DNA of 64,000 bases from Trinickia dinghuensis (GTDB taxonomy: Bacteria > Pseudomonadota > Gammaproteobacteria > Burkholderiales > Burkholderiaceae): contig NZ_QRGA01000007.1 in assembly GCF_003367175.1 (NCBI RefSeq), positions 419,060-483,059 on the forward strand, in the 5' to 3' direction. How positions within the stretch are numbered: the stretch's first letter is position 1; every line of letters begins with the position of its first letter. The notes beneath the pieces were generated by a model. That model was not told the DNA's origin. It did not search any database and saw only the letters and a program-made list of their open reading frames with translations. Shown in pieces: positions 47,172 to 56,182 of the stretch. Both the position numbers and the translations under genes were made by a program.

Positions 47172-49550
47172 ATGACAAGAAATCGTATGGCACTGCGTCG
47201 CATCGCTACCGCGCTCCTGATGGCCGGGCTCATGACCGCACAAGCCGCGCACGCCGATGTAACGCTGAACTTCGTGAATGCGGACATCGACCAGGTAGCC
47301 AAAGCGATCGGCGCCGCGACGAACAAGACGATCATCGTCGACCCGCGCGTCAAGGGGCAGCTGAACCTGGTATCGGAAAATCCGGTTCCCGAGGAGCAGG
47401 CGCTCAAGACGCTCGAAGCGGCGCTGCGCATGCAAGGGTTCTCGCTCGTCCAGGATCACGGCGTCCTCAAGGTGGTGCCCGAAGCCGACGCGAAGCTGCA
47501 AGGCGCGCCGACCTACGTGGGCAACAACCCGCAGGCGCGCGGAGACCAGGTCATCACGCAGGTGTTCGAGCTGCATCACGAATCGGCCAACAACCTGCTG
47601 CCCGTGCTGCGGCCGCTGATCTCGCCGAACAATACGATCGCCGCCTACCCGGCCAACAACACGCTCGTCGTGACCGACTACGCCGACAACGTGCGGCGCA
47701 TCGCGGCGATCATCGCGGGGGTGGACAACGCCGCCGGACAGCAGATCGTCGTCGTGCCGTTGAAAAACGCGAATGCGCTCGATCTCGAGCCCCAGCTCTC
47801 GAAGCTGCTCGATCCGGGCTCGATCGGCAGCACCGACGCGACGCTGAAGGTCACGGTCATGGCCGATCCGCGCACGAATTCGCTGATGCTGCGCGCATCG
47901 AACAAATCGCGCCTCGATATGGCCAAGCAGCTCGTCGCGCAGCTCGACGCGCCGAGTTCGCAGCCCGGCAACATGCATGTGGTTCACTTGCGCAACGCCA
48001 ATGCGGTGGCGCTCGCCAAGACGCTGCGCGGGATGCTCGGCAAGGGCGGCAGTTCCGGCAATAGTGCGGAAACCAGCAACGCCAGTTCGTTCAGCCAAAA
48101 TAACGCTTCCGGAAGTTCGAGTTCGACCGGCACCTCCGGCACCCCGCCGCTACCTTCGTCTTACGGCAGCAGCGGCAGCAGCATGCTCGGCGGCAGCAGC
48201 TCCGGCTCGAGCGGCGGGCTTGGCGGCAACAGCAACGGCAATAGCGACTTCCTCGGCGAAAAGCAAGGCCAGAACAGCGACGACAATCAACCGGGCGGCA
48301 TGATTCAGGCCGATGCGGCCACCAACTCGCTCGTCATCACCGCATCGGATCCCGTCTACCGCAATCTGCGCGCGGTGATCGACCAGCTCGATGCGCGTCG
48401 CGCGCAAGTCTATATCGAAGCGTTGGTCGTCGAGTTGAACTCGGCGACGGCCGGCAACCTCGGGATTCAGTGGCAGGTTGCGAGCGGCAACCTTCTCGCC
48501 GGCACCAATCTCTCGAGCAGCGCGGGCAACTCGACCAGCTCCAACATCCTCAGTGTGGCCGCGGGCCTGGCCGCCGGCGGTGCGGCCGGGGCGGCAACGC
48601 TGCCCAACACGCTCACCCAGGGCCTGAACGTCGGCTGGCTGCACAACATGTTCGGCGTCCAAGGCCTCGGTGGATTGCTTCAATACTTCGCCGGCACGAG
48701 CGACGCAAACGTGCTGTCGACGCCGAACCTGATCACGCTCGACAACGAGGAAGCGAAGATCGTCGTAGGCCAGAGCGTGCCGTACATTTCGGGCCAGCTC
48801 GGGAACCTGAACAGCACCTCGGCGGGCTCGGTGTTGAATTCGTACGACCGCCGCGACGTCGGTCTTACGCTGCATGTGAAGCCGCAAATCACCGATGGCG
48901 GGATCCTGAAGCTTCAGCTCTATACCGAAGACTCGTCGATCGTCAGCGGCACGACGAACGCGGTGACGAATCCCTCGGGTCCGATCTTCAACTTGCGTTC
49001 GATCCAGTCGACGGTTCTCGCGGACAATGGCGAGATCATCGTGCTTGGCGGTCTGATGCAGGACAACTATCAGGTATCGAACAGCAAGGTGCCGTTGCTC
49101 GGCGATATCCCATGGATCGGCCAGCTGTTCCGTTCGGAAACCAAGCAGCGCCAGAAAACCAATCTGATGGTATTTCTGCGCCCGGTGATCATCAACGACA
49201 GCGAGACCGCGCAGCAGATCACTCAGAACCGTTACGACTACGTGCAGGACGTGACGAACAGCTATCGCTCCGACAACAACGTGATGCGCGACAAGAACTT
49301 CCCGGTCGTCCCGCCGATGCCGGCTGGTCCGAACCAGGGCGCGTCGCCGGCAGCGAATTTGTTCGACCTCAGGCAGATGACTCACCAGCCGACGCCTGCA
49401 CCTGCGCCTCAGCTTCCGGCACCGCAGCAACCGGTCGCGCAGCCGCAGGCCGTGCCGCTGCAGCCGGGGCAGCCGCAGTCGGTGCCGCTACAGCCTCAGC
49501 AGCAGCCCACGCCGCAGCCCCAGACGGCCGCGCCGGGAGCATCGCAGTGA
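47172..49550 (+). CDS. gspD: Type II secretion outer-membrane secretin GspD
   Basis: A 792-residue secretin: signal peptide (MALRRIATALLMAGLMTAQAAHA), N0 (DVTLNFVNADIDQVAKAIGAATNKTIIVDPRVKG), N1 and N2 repeats, a long Ser/Gly/Asn-rich linker, N3, then the secretin pore (VPYISGQLGN, DVGLTLHVKPQITDGG, VLGGLMQDNYQVSNSKVPLLGDIPWIGQLFRS). The C-terminus is a Pro/Gln-rich tail of about 70 residues. It forms the exit channel. The start is at MTRNRMALRR (47172); MALRR (47187) is possible. It overlaps gspE by 4 bp. Confidence 0.96.
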   Translation: MTRNRMALRRIATALLMAGLMTAQAAHADVTLNFVNADIDQVAKAIGAATNKTIIVDPRVKGQLNLVSENPVPEEQALKTLEAALRMQGFSLVQDHGVLKVVPEADAKLQGAPTYVGNNPQARGDQVITQVFELHHESANNLLPVLRPLISPNNTIAAYPANNTLVVTDYADNVRRIAAIIAGVDNAAGQQIVVVPLKNANALDLEPQLSKLLDPGSIGSTDATLKVTVMADPRTNSLMLRASNKSRLDMAKQLVAQLDAPSSQPGNMHVVHLRNANAVALAKTLRGMLGKGGSSGNSAETSNASSFSQNNASGSSSSTGTSGTPPLPSSYGSSGSSMLGGSSSGSSGGLGGNSNGNSDFLGEKQGQNSDDNQPGGMIQADAATNSLVITASDPVYRNLRAVIDQLDARRAQVYIEALVVELNSATAGNLGIQWQVASGNLLAGTNLSSSAGNSTSSNILSVAAGLAAGGAAGAATLPNTLTQGLNVGWLHNMFGVQGLGGLLQYFAGTSDANVLSTPNLITLDNEEAKIVVGQSVPYISGQLGNLNSTSAGSVLNSYDRRDVGLTLHVKPQITDGGILKLQLYTEDSSIVSGTTNAVTNPSGPIFNLRSIQSTVLADNGEIIVLGGLMQDNYQVSNSKVPLLGDIPWIGQLFRSETKQRQKTNLMVFLRPVIINDSETAQQITQNRYDYVQDVTNSYRSDNNVMRDKNFPVVPPMPAGPNQGASPAANLFDLRQMTHQPTPAPAPQLPAPQQPVAQPQAVPLQPGQPQSVPLQPQQQPTPQPQTAAPGASQ

Positions 49551-51043
49551 GCAGCGTACTGGGTTCAGCCAACGAAGGCATGCCGGGTGGACGCCAGGCG
49601 CCTTCGCCGTTCGCGGCACGGCTCGTGCCCTATGTGTTCGCGCGCAATGGTCAGATCCTCGTCGCTCATCAGCGCGCCGAGGGCATCGAAGTCTGGATCA
49701 GCGATCGCACGAACCAGGCGGCGCTGGCCGAGGTCGCGCGCAACTTCGGCGCGCTGACGGCCGTGCGCCTGCCGGCCGAAGAGCTCGCTCAAGCGATCAA
49801 TCAAGCCTACGAACGCAACGACGGCAGCGCCGCCCAGGTCGTCGGCGAAGTGGAAGGCGAAGTCGATCTGTCGCGGCTCATGCAAGACATCCCCGAAGTC
49901 GAGGACTTGCTCGAGTCGGAGGACGATGCGCCGATCATCCGCATGATCAACGCGCTGCTCACGCAAGCGGCGCGCGAGCATGCGTCGGACATCCACATCG
50001 AACCGTTCGAGAACGCGTCGGTCGTGCGTTTCCGCGTGGACGGCACGCTGCGCGACGTCGTCCGCCCGAAGAAAGCGCTGCACGGCGCCCTGATCTCGCG
50101 GATCAAGATCATGGCGCAGCTCGACATCGCCGAAAAGCGCTTGCCTCAGGATGGCCGGATCACGCTGCGCGTGGGCGGCCGCGCGGTGGATGTGCGCGTG
50201 TCGACGCTGCCGACGGGGCACGGCGAACGCGCGGTGCTGCGTCTGCTCGAAAAGGACGCGCAGCATTTGAATCTCGAGGCGCTCGGCATGGGGCCCGATA
50301 CGCTCGCGAAGTTCGACAAATTGATTTCGCGGCCGCACGGCATCGTGCTCGTGACGGGGCCGACGGGCTCCGGTAAGACGACGACCTTGTACGCGTCGCT
50401 CTCGCGTCTCGAAACGGCGACGACGAACATCATGACCGTTGAAGACCCGATCGAATACGACCTGCCCGGCATCGGTCAGACGCAGGTCAACGAGCGGATC
50501 GGGATGTCGTTCGCAAGGGCGCTGCGCTCGATCTTGCGGCAAGACCCGGACATCATCATGATCGGTGAAATCCGCGACTTGGAAACGGCGCAAATCGCGG
50601 TGCAGGCCTCGCTCACGGGTCACTTGGTGCTGGCGACGCTGCATACGAACGACGCGGCGTCCGCTGTGACGCGGTTGACCGACATGGGCGTCGAGCCGTA
50701 CCTGCTCGCGTCGTCGCTGCTGGGCGTGCTCGCGCAGCGGCTCGTGCGGCGTCTGTGCCCGGTGTGCAAGGAAGAGCGCGTCGAGGAAGGCCATGCGCAA
50801 TGGCATCCAGTCGGCTGCGACAAGTGCGCGCGATCGGGCTATTCGGGGCGCCGCGGTGTGTATGAGCTGCTCACCATCGACGATTCGATCCGAACGATGA
50901 TCCACCATAACGCGGCTGACGCCGAAATCCTGACGGCGGGGCGTGCCCAAGGCATGCGAACGCTGCGCGAGGATGCCGAGCGCTGGCTGACTTCGGGCCT
51001 CACCTCGCTCGAAGAGGTGATTCGCGTGACGGGCGGGGTCTAG
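49547..51043 (+). CDS. gspE: Type II secretion assembly ATPase GspE
   Basis: A 498-residue cytoplasmic ATPase powering pseudopilus assembly. It has an N-terminal N1E-like domain (1-110), Walker A GPTGSGKT (271-278), Asp box and Walker B (RQDPDIIMIGEIRD, 331-344), and a zinc-type tetracysteine CPVC (404, 407) and CDKC (424, 427). The start is a GTG overlapping the gspD stop (GTGA), which keeps it coupled; later ATGs would remove part of N1E. Confidence 0.96.
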   Translation: MSSVLGSANEGMPGGRQAPSPFAARLVPYVFARNGQILVAHQRAEGIEVWISDRTNQAALAEVARNFGALTAVRLPAEELAQAINQAYERNDGSAAQVVGEVEGEVDLSRLMQDIPEVEDLLESEDDAPIIRMINALLTQAAREHASDIHIEPFENASVVRFRVDGTLRDVVRPKKALHGALISRIKIMAQLDIAEKRLPQDGRITLRVGGRAVDVRVSTLPTGHGERAVLRLLEKDAQHLNLEALGMGPDTLAKFDKLISRPHGIVLVTGPTGSGKTTTLYASLSRLETATTNIMTVEDPIEYDLPGIGQTQVNERIGMSFARALRSILRQDPDIIMIGEIRDLETAQIAVQASLTGHLVLATLHTNDAASAVTRLTDMGVEPYLLASSLLGVLAQRLVRRLCPVCKEERVEEGHAQWHPVGCDKCARSGYSGRRGVYELLTIDDSIRTMIHHNAADAEILTAGRAQGMRTLREDAERWLTSGLTSLEEVIRVTGGV

Positions 51044-51046
51044 CGC

Positions 51047-52264
51047 ATGCCGGCCTTTCGCTTTGAAGCGATCGATGCGGCGGGACACCCGCAAAAAGGC
51101 GTGCTCGACGCGGACAGCGCGCGTTCGGCCCGCGCGCAATTGCGCACGCAGGGGCTCACGCCGCTCGTGGTCGAACTCGCGGGCAGCGCGGCGCGCGGCG
51201 AACGCACGCGCCGCCTCGCGCTCGGCCGCAAGCTGTCCTCGCGCGAGCAAGCGATCCTCACGCGCCAGCTCGCGAGCTTGCTGACGGCCGGGCTGCCGCT
51301 CGACGAGGGGCTGGCCGTGCTGACCGATCAAGCGGAGCGCGACTACATTCGGGAGCTCGTTGCGGCGATCCGCGCCGAAGTGCTCGGCGGCCATTCGCTC
51401 GCAAACGCGCTCGCCCAGCATCCGCGCGATTTTCCCGACATCTACCGTGCGCTCGTCGCGGCCGGCGAACATACGGGCAAGCTCGGCCTGGTGCTCTCGC
51501 GTCTGGCCGATTACATCGAGCAGCGCAACGCGCTCTCTCAAAAGATCGTGCTGGCGTTCACCTACCCGGCCATCGTCACGCTGATCGCGTTCGGCATCGT
51601 TACGTTCCTGCTCAGCTACGTCGTGCCGCAGGTGGTCAACGTGTTCGCCACCACGAAGCAGCATCTGCCGGTCATCACGGTCATGATGATGGCGCTGTCG
51701 GGGTTCGTGCGCCATTGGTGGTGGGCGGTGCTCCTTGGCGTCATTTTCGTCGTCTATGCTGCGCGGGCGATTTTGTCGCAGACGGGCCCGCGGCTTTCGT
51801 TCGACCGATGGCTGCTCACGGCACCGCTGCTCGGCAAGCTCGTGCGCGGCTATAACACCGTGCGCTTTGCGAGTACGCTCGCGATCCTGACCGCGGCGGG
51901 CGTGCCGATTCTGCGCGCACTGCAAGCGGCCGGCGAGACGCTGAACAACCGTGCGATGCGCGGCAACGTCGACGATGCGATCGTGCGCGTGCGCGAGGGC
52001 ACATCGCTGTCTCGGGCGCTCGGCAATACGAAGACGTTTCCGCCCGTGCTCGTGCACTTGATTCGCTCGGGCGAGGCGACGGGCGATGTGACGACCATGC
52101 TCGATCGTGCATCGGAAGGCGAAGCGAGCGAACTCGAGCGTCGGACGATGTTTCTGACCAGCTTGCTCGAGCCGCTTCTGATTCTGGCGATGGGCGGTGT
52201 CGTCCTGGTGATCGTGCTAGCCGTCATGCTGCCGATCATCGATCTGAACAACATGGTGCAGTAG
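51047..52264 (+). CDS. gspF: Type II secretion inner-membrane platform protein GspF
   Basis: A 405-residue polytopic protein with two GspF repeats (LTRQLASLLTAGLPLDEGLAVL and FASTLAILTAAGVPILRALQAAGETL), each followed by cytoplasmic helices, and three membrane segments including IVLAFTYPAIVTLIAFGIVTFLL and the C-terminal PLLILAMGGVVLVIVLAVMLPI. It anchors GspE and the pseudopilus base. It starts 3 bp after the gspE stop. Confidence 0.96.
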   Translation: MPAFRFEAIDAAGHPQKGVLDADSARSARAQLRTQGLTPLVVELAGSAARGERTRRLALGRKLSSREQAILTRQLASLLTAGLPLDEGLAVLTDQAERDYIRELVAAIRAEVLGGHSLANALAQHPRDFPDIYRALVAAGEHTGKLGLVLSRLADYIEQRNALSQKIVLAFTYPAIVTLIAFGIVTFLLSYVVPQVVNVFATTKQHLPVITVMMMALSGFVRHWWWAVLLGVIFVVYAARAILSQTGPRLSFDRWLLTAPLLGKLVRGYNTVRFASTLAILTAAGVPILRALQAAGETLNNRAMRGNVDDAIVRVREGTSLSRALGNTKTFPPVLVHLIRSGEATGDVTTMLDRASEGEASELERRTMFLTSLLEPLLILAMGGVVLVIVLAVMLPIIDLNNMVQ

Positions 52265-52275
52265 CGAACATGGAT

Positions 52276-52291
52276 GGGGCCGAGCGGCCCC
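52276..52291. terminator. Hairpin between convergent gspF and gspC
   Basis: GGGGCC (52276-52281), loop GAGC, GGCCCC (52286-52291), directly after the gspF stop and 25 bp before the gspC stop. Only two T follow, so the stop is probably weak. Confidence 0.45.
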
Positions 52292-52315
52292 TTGGAAGAC
52301 GGGCGGGCGAGCGGT

Positions 52316-52738
52316 TCAGCGGACGTAGATGGTCGGGCCGCCCGCGTTGGGTGCCAGCGGGACTTCCGAGCGCACGCCGTTGTGATCGATGACGATCGAG
52401 CGAGCGCGCACTTCGGCGAGCGTCGTGCCGTCGGTGATCTTGCTGCCGAGGGCGATTGCGCGGGCCGGTTCATCGCCCACGCCGACGATCGCCGCGGCAC
52501 CTTCGCGCAGCGCGAGAATGCCGACGAGCTTGATGTTGCGATTGACTTCGTGCGTGAGCTTGCCGCCGAACAGCGCGGCGGCATCTTCGGCCGATGCGCT
52601 CGGCGTGACGGCGGCCGCTTGCGGCGCCGGCGCGGGGTGCGCGGTCAGCACGACGATCCAATAGGTGAGCGTCGCGCAGAAAACCGCGAACAGCGCGAAC
52701 GACAGTAGGCGGATTTGGAGTGTATTCATGCGTGTCAT
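52316..52738 (-). CDS. gspC: Type II secretion protein GspC (short, divergent)
   Basis: A 140-residue protein with one membrane helix (LQIRLLSFALFAVFCATLTYWIVVL), a Pro/Ala linker, and a homology-region-like beta domain (NIKLVGILALREGAAAIVGVGDEPARAIALGSKITDGTTLAEVRARSIVIDHNGVRSEVPL). It links the secretin to the inner platform. It lacks the C-terminal PDZ or coiled-coil domain of enterobacterial and Pseudomonas GspC proteins. It is on the opposite strand to the rest of the cluster, an arrangement found in Burkholderia gsp loci. Confidence 0.88.
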   Translation of the reverse strand: MTRMNTLQIRLLSFALFAVFCATLTYWIVVLTAHPAPAPQAAAVTPSASAEDAAALFGGKLTHEVNRNIKLVGILALREGAAAIVGVGDEPARAIALGSKITDGTTLAEVRARSIVIDHNGVRSEVPLAPNAGGPTIYVR

Positions 52739-52862
52739 TGTAAGGGCTATTCTGGTCTTTGCGAGTTTTGCGAACCCTGACGCGCAGCCCCATTACAATC
52801 GGCGGCGCAAAGCGAAGTGCGCGGGTTGCGCTTCGTCGACAATTCATCGAAAGAGGTAGTGA

Positions 52863-53330
52863 ATGATGCAACTGTGGAACCAACGTCGTAACCAAGACGC
52901 GGCCCTGCGCGCGCGCCGCCAACGCGGCTTTACGCTGATCGAGATCATGGTCGTGATCGCGATTCTCGGCATTCTGGCCGCGCTGATCGTGCCCAAGATC
53001 ATGAGCCGCCCCGATGAGGCGCGTCGCGTCGCGGCGAAGCAGGATATTGGGACGATCATGCAGGCGATGAAACTGTACCGGCTCGACAACGGACGCTATC
53101 CCACGCAGGAACAAGGTCTGCGCTCGCTCATCGAAAAGCCCTCGACGGATCCGATCCCGAACAACTGGAAAGACGGCGGCTATCTCGAGCGCCTGCCGAA
53201 CGATCCGTGGGGCAATGCCTATCAGTATCTCAATCCGGGCGTGCACGGCGAGATCGATGTCTTCAGCTATGGCCCGACCGGCAAGCCGGGCGGCGAAGGC
53301 AACGATGCCGACATCGGCTCGTGGCAGTGA
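52863..53330 (+). CDS. gspG: Type II secretion major pseudopilin GspG
   Basis: A 155-residue pseudopilin. The prepilin peptidase site is after Gly22 in RQRG|FTLIEIMVV, with Glu27 (Glu+5) present. The C-terminal block (DPWGNAYQYLNPGVHGEIDVFSYGPTGKPGGEGNDADIGSW) carries the calcium-site and disulfide-free GspG signature. It is the most abundant pseudopilus subunit. The start ATG is one of two adjacent ATGs (52863/52866). It begins the gspGHIJKLMN run, divergent from gspC. Confidence 0.95.
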   Translation: MMQLWNQRRNQDAALRARRQRGFTLIEIMVVIAILGILAALIVPKIMSRPDEARRVAAKQDIGTIMQAMKLYRLDNGRYPTQEQGLRSLIEKPSTDPIPNNWKDGGYLERLPNDPWGNAYQYLNPGVHGEIDVFSYGPTGKPGGEGNDADIGSWQ

Positions 53331-53397
53331 CGCGGCGCATACCGCGCACGACGCGTGGCTTGCCTTAAGCCCTAGCCCTCTAGCACTCCCCGCGAAC

Positions 53398-53916
53398 ATG
53401 TCCATCGACGGCGGCATCGGCTCGTCGCGTCAACGGCTCGGTCGGGCGGCGTCAGGCCCGGCGCGCGCGCGCGGCTTCACGCTGCTCGAGATGATGGTCG
53501 TGCTCGTCATCGCGGGGTTGCTCGTCTCGCTCGCGTCGGTTTCGCTCAAGCGCAATCCGCGCACCGATCTGAACGAGCAGGCGCAGCGTCTCGCGCTGCT
53601 GTTCGAATCGGCCTCCGACGAAGCGCAGGTGCGCTCGCGGCCGATCGCTTGGCAACCCGTCGGAGGCGGCTATCGTTTCGACATCCGCACCGAGGACGGC
53701 TGGCGCCCGCTGCTGCGCGACGATCTCTTTCGCCAGCGCAATTGGGAGGCCGGCGTGACCGACGTGACGATCGACTATCCGGGCTCGGATCTGCATCCCG
53801 ATCGTCTCGTGTTCGGGGTCGAAAGCATCGGGCAGGCGGTGACCGTCACGCTCTATTCGTCGGTCGGACGCGCGACGATCGTCGGCACCGGCAACGGCCG
53901 CTATGAGGTGCGTTGA
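53398..53916 (+). CDS. gspH: Type II secretion minor pseudopilin GspH
   Basis: A 172-residue minor pseudopilin with a cleavage site ARG|FTLLEMMVVLVIAGLLVSL and the usual N-terminal helix, then a variable C-terminal domain (RPIAWQPVGGGYRFDIRTEDGW). It starts about 65 bp after gspG. The start MSIDGGIGSSRQ adds about 25 residues before the cleavage site. Confidence 0.92.
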   Translation: MSIDGGIGSSRQRLGRAASGPARARGFTLLEMMVVLVIAGLLVSLASVSLKRNPRTDLNEQAQRLALLFESASDEAQVRSRPIAWQPVGGGYRFDIRTEDGWRPLLRDDLFRQRNWEAGVTDVTIDYPGSDLHPDRLVFGVESIGQAVTVTLYSSVGRATIVGTGNGRYEVR

Positions 53917-53917
53917 G

Positions 53918-54343
53918 ATGCGTTCCCCTCGCCCGCCTGCTCGTGCCCCGGCTCCTGCTTCTGCTTCCGCTCGGGAGCAAGGCTTCACGATGATCGAGGT
54001 GCTCGTCGCGCTCGCGATCATCGCCATCGCCCTCGCCGCGTCGCTGCGCGCGGTCGGCATGCTCGCGGGCGACGAGGCCGAACTGCACAGGCGCCTGTTG
54101 GCCGGATGGAGCGCCGACAATGCGTTGGCCGAGCTGCATCTGGCGCGCGAGTGGCCCGAGCTCGGGACGCAGACGTTCGACTGCTCTCAAGGCAATCTGC
54201 CGCTCACGTGCACCGAGCGCGTAAGCGGCACGCCGAATCCGATTTTCCGCCGCGTCGAGGTGTCGGTGACGACGCCCGGGCGCGCCGGCAACCTGGCTCA
54301 ACTCGTCACGGTGGTCGCCAATGAGACGAACCGTGCGCTCTGA
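53918..54343 (+). CDS. gspI: Type II secretion minor pseudopilin GspI
   Basis: A 141-residue minor pseudopilin: cleavage QG|FTMIEVLVALAIIAIAL after a Pro/Ala-rich leader, helix, and a small C-terminal domain with two cysteines (FDCSQGNLPLTC). With GspJ and GspK it forms the pilus tip. The ATG is 1 bp after the gspH stop; the end overlaps gspJ by 23 bp. Confidence 0.92.
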   Translation: MRSPRPPARAPAPASASAREQGFTMIEVLVALAIIAIALAASLRAVGMLAGDEAELHRRLLAGWSADNALAELHLAREWPELGTQTFDCSQGNLPLTCTERVSGTPNPIFRRVEVSVTTPGRAGNLAQLVTVVANETNRAL

Positions 54344-55004
54344 ACGCCGACGCGCCGGGCGGCGCCAGCGCGGGTTCACGCTGATCGAGCTGATGGTCGC
54401 GATCGCGATCCTGGCCGTCGTCGCCATCCTGTCGTGGCGAGGCCTCGACCAGATCATGCGCGGGCGGCAGACCATCCAGAACGCGATGGAAGACGAACGC
54501 GTGTTCGTCCAGCTGTTCGATCAGCTGAGCGTCGATGCGCGCCAGGCGGCGACCGACGACGAAGTGGGCCAGCCGGCTGTGTCCGCCACCAGCAACGGGC
54601 TGCAGATCGTGCGCTCGTTCGGGTCTCCGGGCGAGGCGCCGCGCCTGCAGGTCGTGCGCTATCAAGTGCAGGACGGGCGGGTGACGCGCTATGCATCGCC
54701 GCCGGTTGCGACGCTCGGCCAGTTGCAGCGCGCGCTGGCGGCGTCGAGCACGAGCGGCGCTTGGAGTGCGGTGCCGCTCATTTCCGGGGTCGGCAAGATC
54801 ACCGCGCGCATGTACGTGCCGAACGTCGGCTGGACGACGAAGATGGGTGACGTCACCAACGAAATCGCACGCAACGCCAATAACGTGAAGGTGCCGCAGT
54901 TCGGTTCCACGCCGCTGGCCCGTGCGGTGATGGGGCTCGAAGTGTCGATCGGCGCGCCGTCTCTGCACGTGCCGATCCGCCGCGTGTTCCTCGTCGGAGA
55001 ATGA
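54321..55004 (+). CDS. gspJ: Type II secretion minor pseudopilin GspJ
   Basis: A 227-residue pseudopilin with cleavage RG|FTLIELMVAIAILAVVAILSWRG, a GspJ-type domain (FVQLFDQLSVDARQA) and a C-terminal beta region. It overlaps gspI by 23 bp and gspK by 4 bp, so translation is coupled through the tip-complex genes. Confidence 0.92.
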   Translation: MRRTVRSERRRAGRRQRGFTLIELMVAIAILAVVAILSWRGLDQIMRGRQTIQNAMEDERVFVQLFDQLSVDARQAATDDEVGQPAVSATSNGLQIVRSFGSPGEAPRLQVVRYQVQDGRVTRYASPPVATLGQLQRALAASSTSGAWSAVPLISGVGKITARMYVPNVGWTTKMGDVTNEIARNANNVKVPQFGSTPLARAVMGLEVSIGAPSLHVPIRRVFLVGE

Positions 55005-56152
55005 CGATGCGCGCGCAAATCCCCTCGTTCAAGCATTCGCTTCGCAAGCGGCCGATGGGGCCGCGGCGCCAGCGTGGCGCGGCCATCATCAGCGCGCTGC
55101 TCGTCGTGACGCTCTCGGCGATTCTCGTCGCCGGCGTGCTCTGGCGTCAGCAAGTGCAGATCCGGCGCATTCAGAATCAGCGCCTGATGTCGCAAGCGCT
55201 GTGGGTGTCGCGCGGCGCGGTCGATTGGACGCGTCTGATACTGCGCTCGGAAGCCGATACCGCGCCCACGGTCACCTATTTGGGCGGTATTTGGGCCGTG
55301 CCGATCGCCAAGACGCGGCTCTCGGATTTTCTCGGCAAGGTCGGCGTGGGCGATGCTGCGGAAAGCGAGCAAACCTACCTATCGGGCTCGATCGAAGATG
55401 CGCAGGCGAAGTTCAACTTGCGCAATCTCGTCTCGGTCCCGGCGCCAGGCAGGCTGCAGGTCGACGTCAACGAAATGGCCGTATTTGCCCGGCTGCTCAC
55501 GCTCGTGGGGCTCGACGGCAGCCTCGCGAAAACCGCGGCGCTGCGCGAACGCGCGTCGTTGATGCGATCGGCCACGCGCTTTCAGAACCCGCTCAGCAGC
55601 CGGCTCGGCTCGGCGGGACAAACCGTGCAGCCGCAACCGCAGACCGGTGGCACGGTGGGGGGCGACAGCTCCACGAACACGCCGGGCCTGCAAGACGGCT
55701 TTAGCGACGGCTCCGAGGGCGCTCCGCTGCAATTCACGAGCGTGGATTCGCTGCTGAACGTGCCGGGCTTCACGCCCGAAATGGTCGCGCGGCTGCGGCC
55801 GTTCGTGACCGTGCTGCCGACATCGACGGCCGTCAACATGAATACCGCGCCGGCCGAGGTGATCGCCGCGCTGGTGCCGGGCATGTCGCTCGGGAGCGCG
55901 CAGGCGCTGGTGTCTCGGCGTCAGAGCGCGTTCTTCCGGAATACGAGCGACGTGCAGCTCGCCTTGCAGGGCACGGGTGCGCTACCTCCTAATTTCGACA
56001 TCACGCAGATTCCCATGGACGTCACGACGAGCTATTTTTTCGTGCATGGGCACGTGCAATACGAGCGGGCCGAGGTCGACCGTACGACACTCATCTATCG
56101 CGATCCGCTTACGCATACGACACGAGTCGTGCGCGTGCGCGATCAGCTTTGA
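55001..56152 (+). CDS. gspK: Type II secretion pseudopilin GspK
   Basis: A 383-residue tip pseudopilin. The leader ends QRG|AAIISALLVVTLSAILV, lacking the Glu+5 seen in other pseudopilins, as is normal for GspK. The large periplasmic domain follows (FTSVDSLLNVPGFTPEMVARLRPFVTVLPTSTAVNMNTAPAEVIAAL). It overlaps gspJ by 4 bp and caps the pseudopilus. Confidence 0.93.
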   Translation: MTMRAQIPSFKHSLRKRPMGPRRQRGAAIISALLVVTLSAILVAGVLWRQQVQIRRIQNQRLMSQALWVSRGAVDWTRLILRSEADTAPTVTYLGGIWAVPIAKTRLSDFLGKVGVGDAAESEQTYLSGSIEDAQAKFNLRNLVSVPAPGRLQVDVNEMAVFARLLTLVGLDGSLAKTAALRERASLMRSATRFQNPLSSRLGSAGQTVQPQPQTGGTVGGDSSTNTPGLQDGFSDGSEGAPLQFTSVDSLLNVPGFTPEMVARLRPFVTVLPTSTAVNMNTAPAEVIAALVPGMSLGSAQALVSRRQSAFFRNTSDVQLALQGTGALPPNFDITQIPMDVTTSYFFVHGHVQYERAEVDRTTLIYRDPLTHTTRVVRVRDQL

Positions 56153-56182
56153 ACCGGATTCAAAACCAAGAGAGGGCGGGCC

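Noticed and set aside
48150-49430. Minus-strand frame opposite gspD
   Set aside because: Composition is Arg/His/Val-rich with no domain, while gspD on the plus strand is certain.
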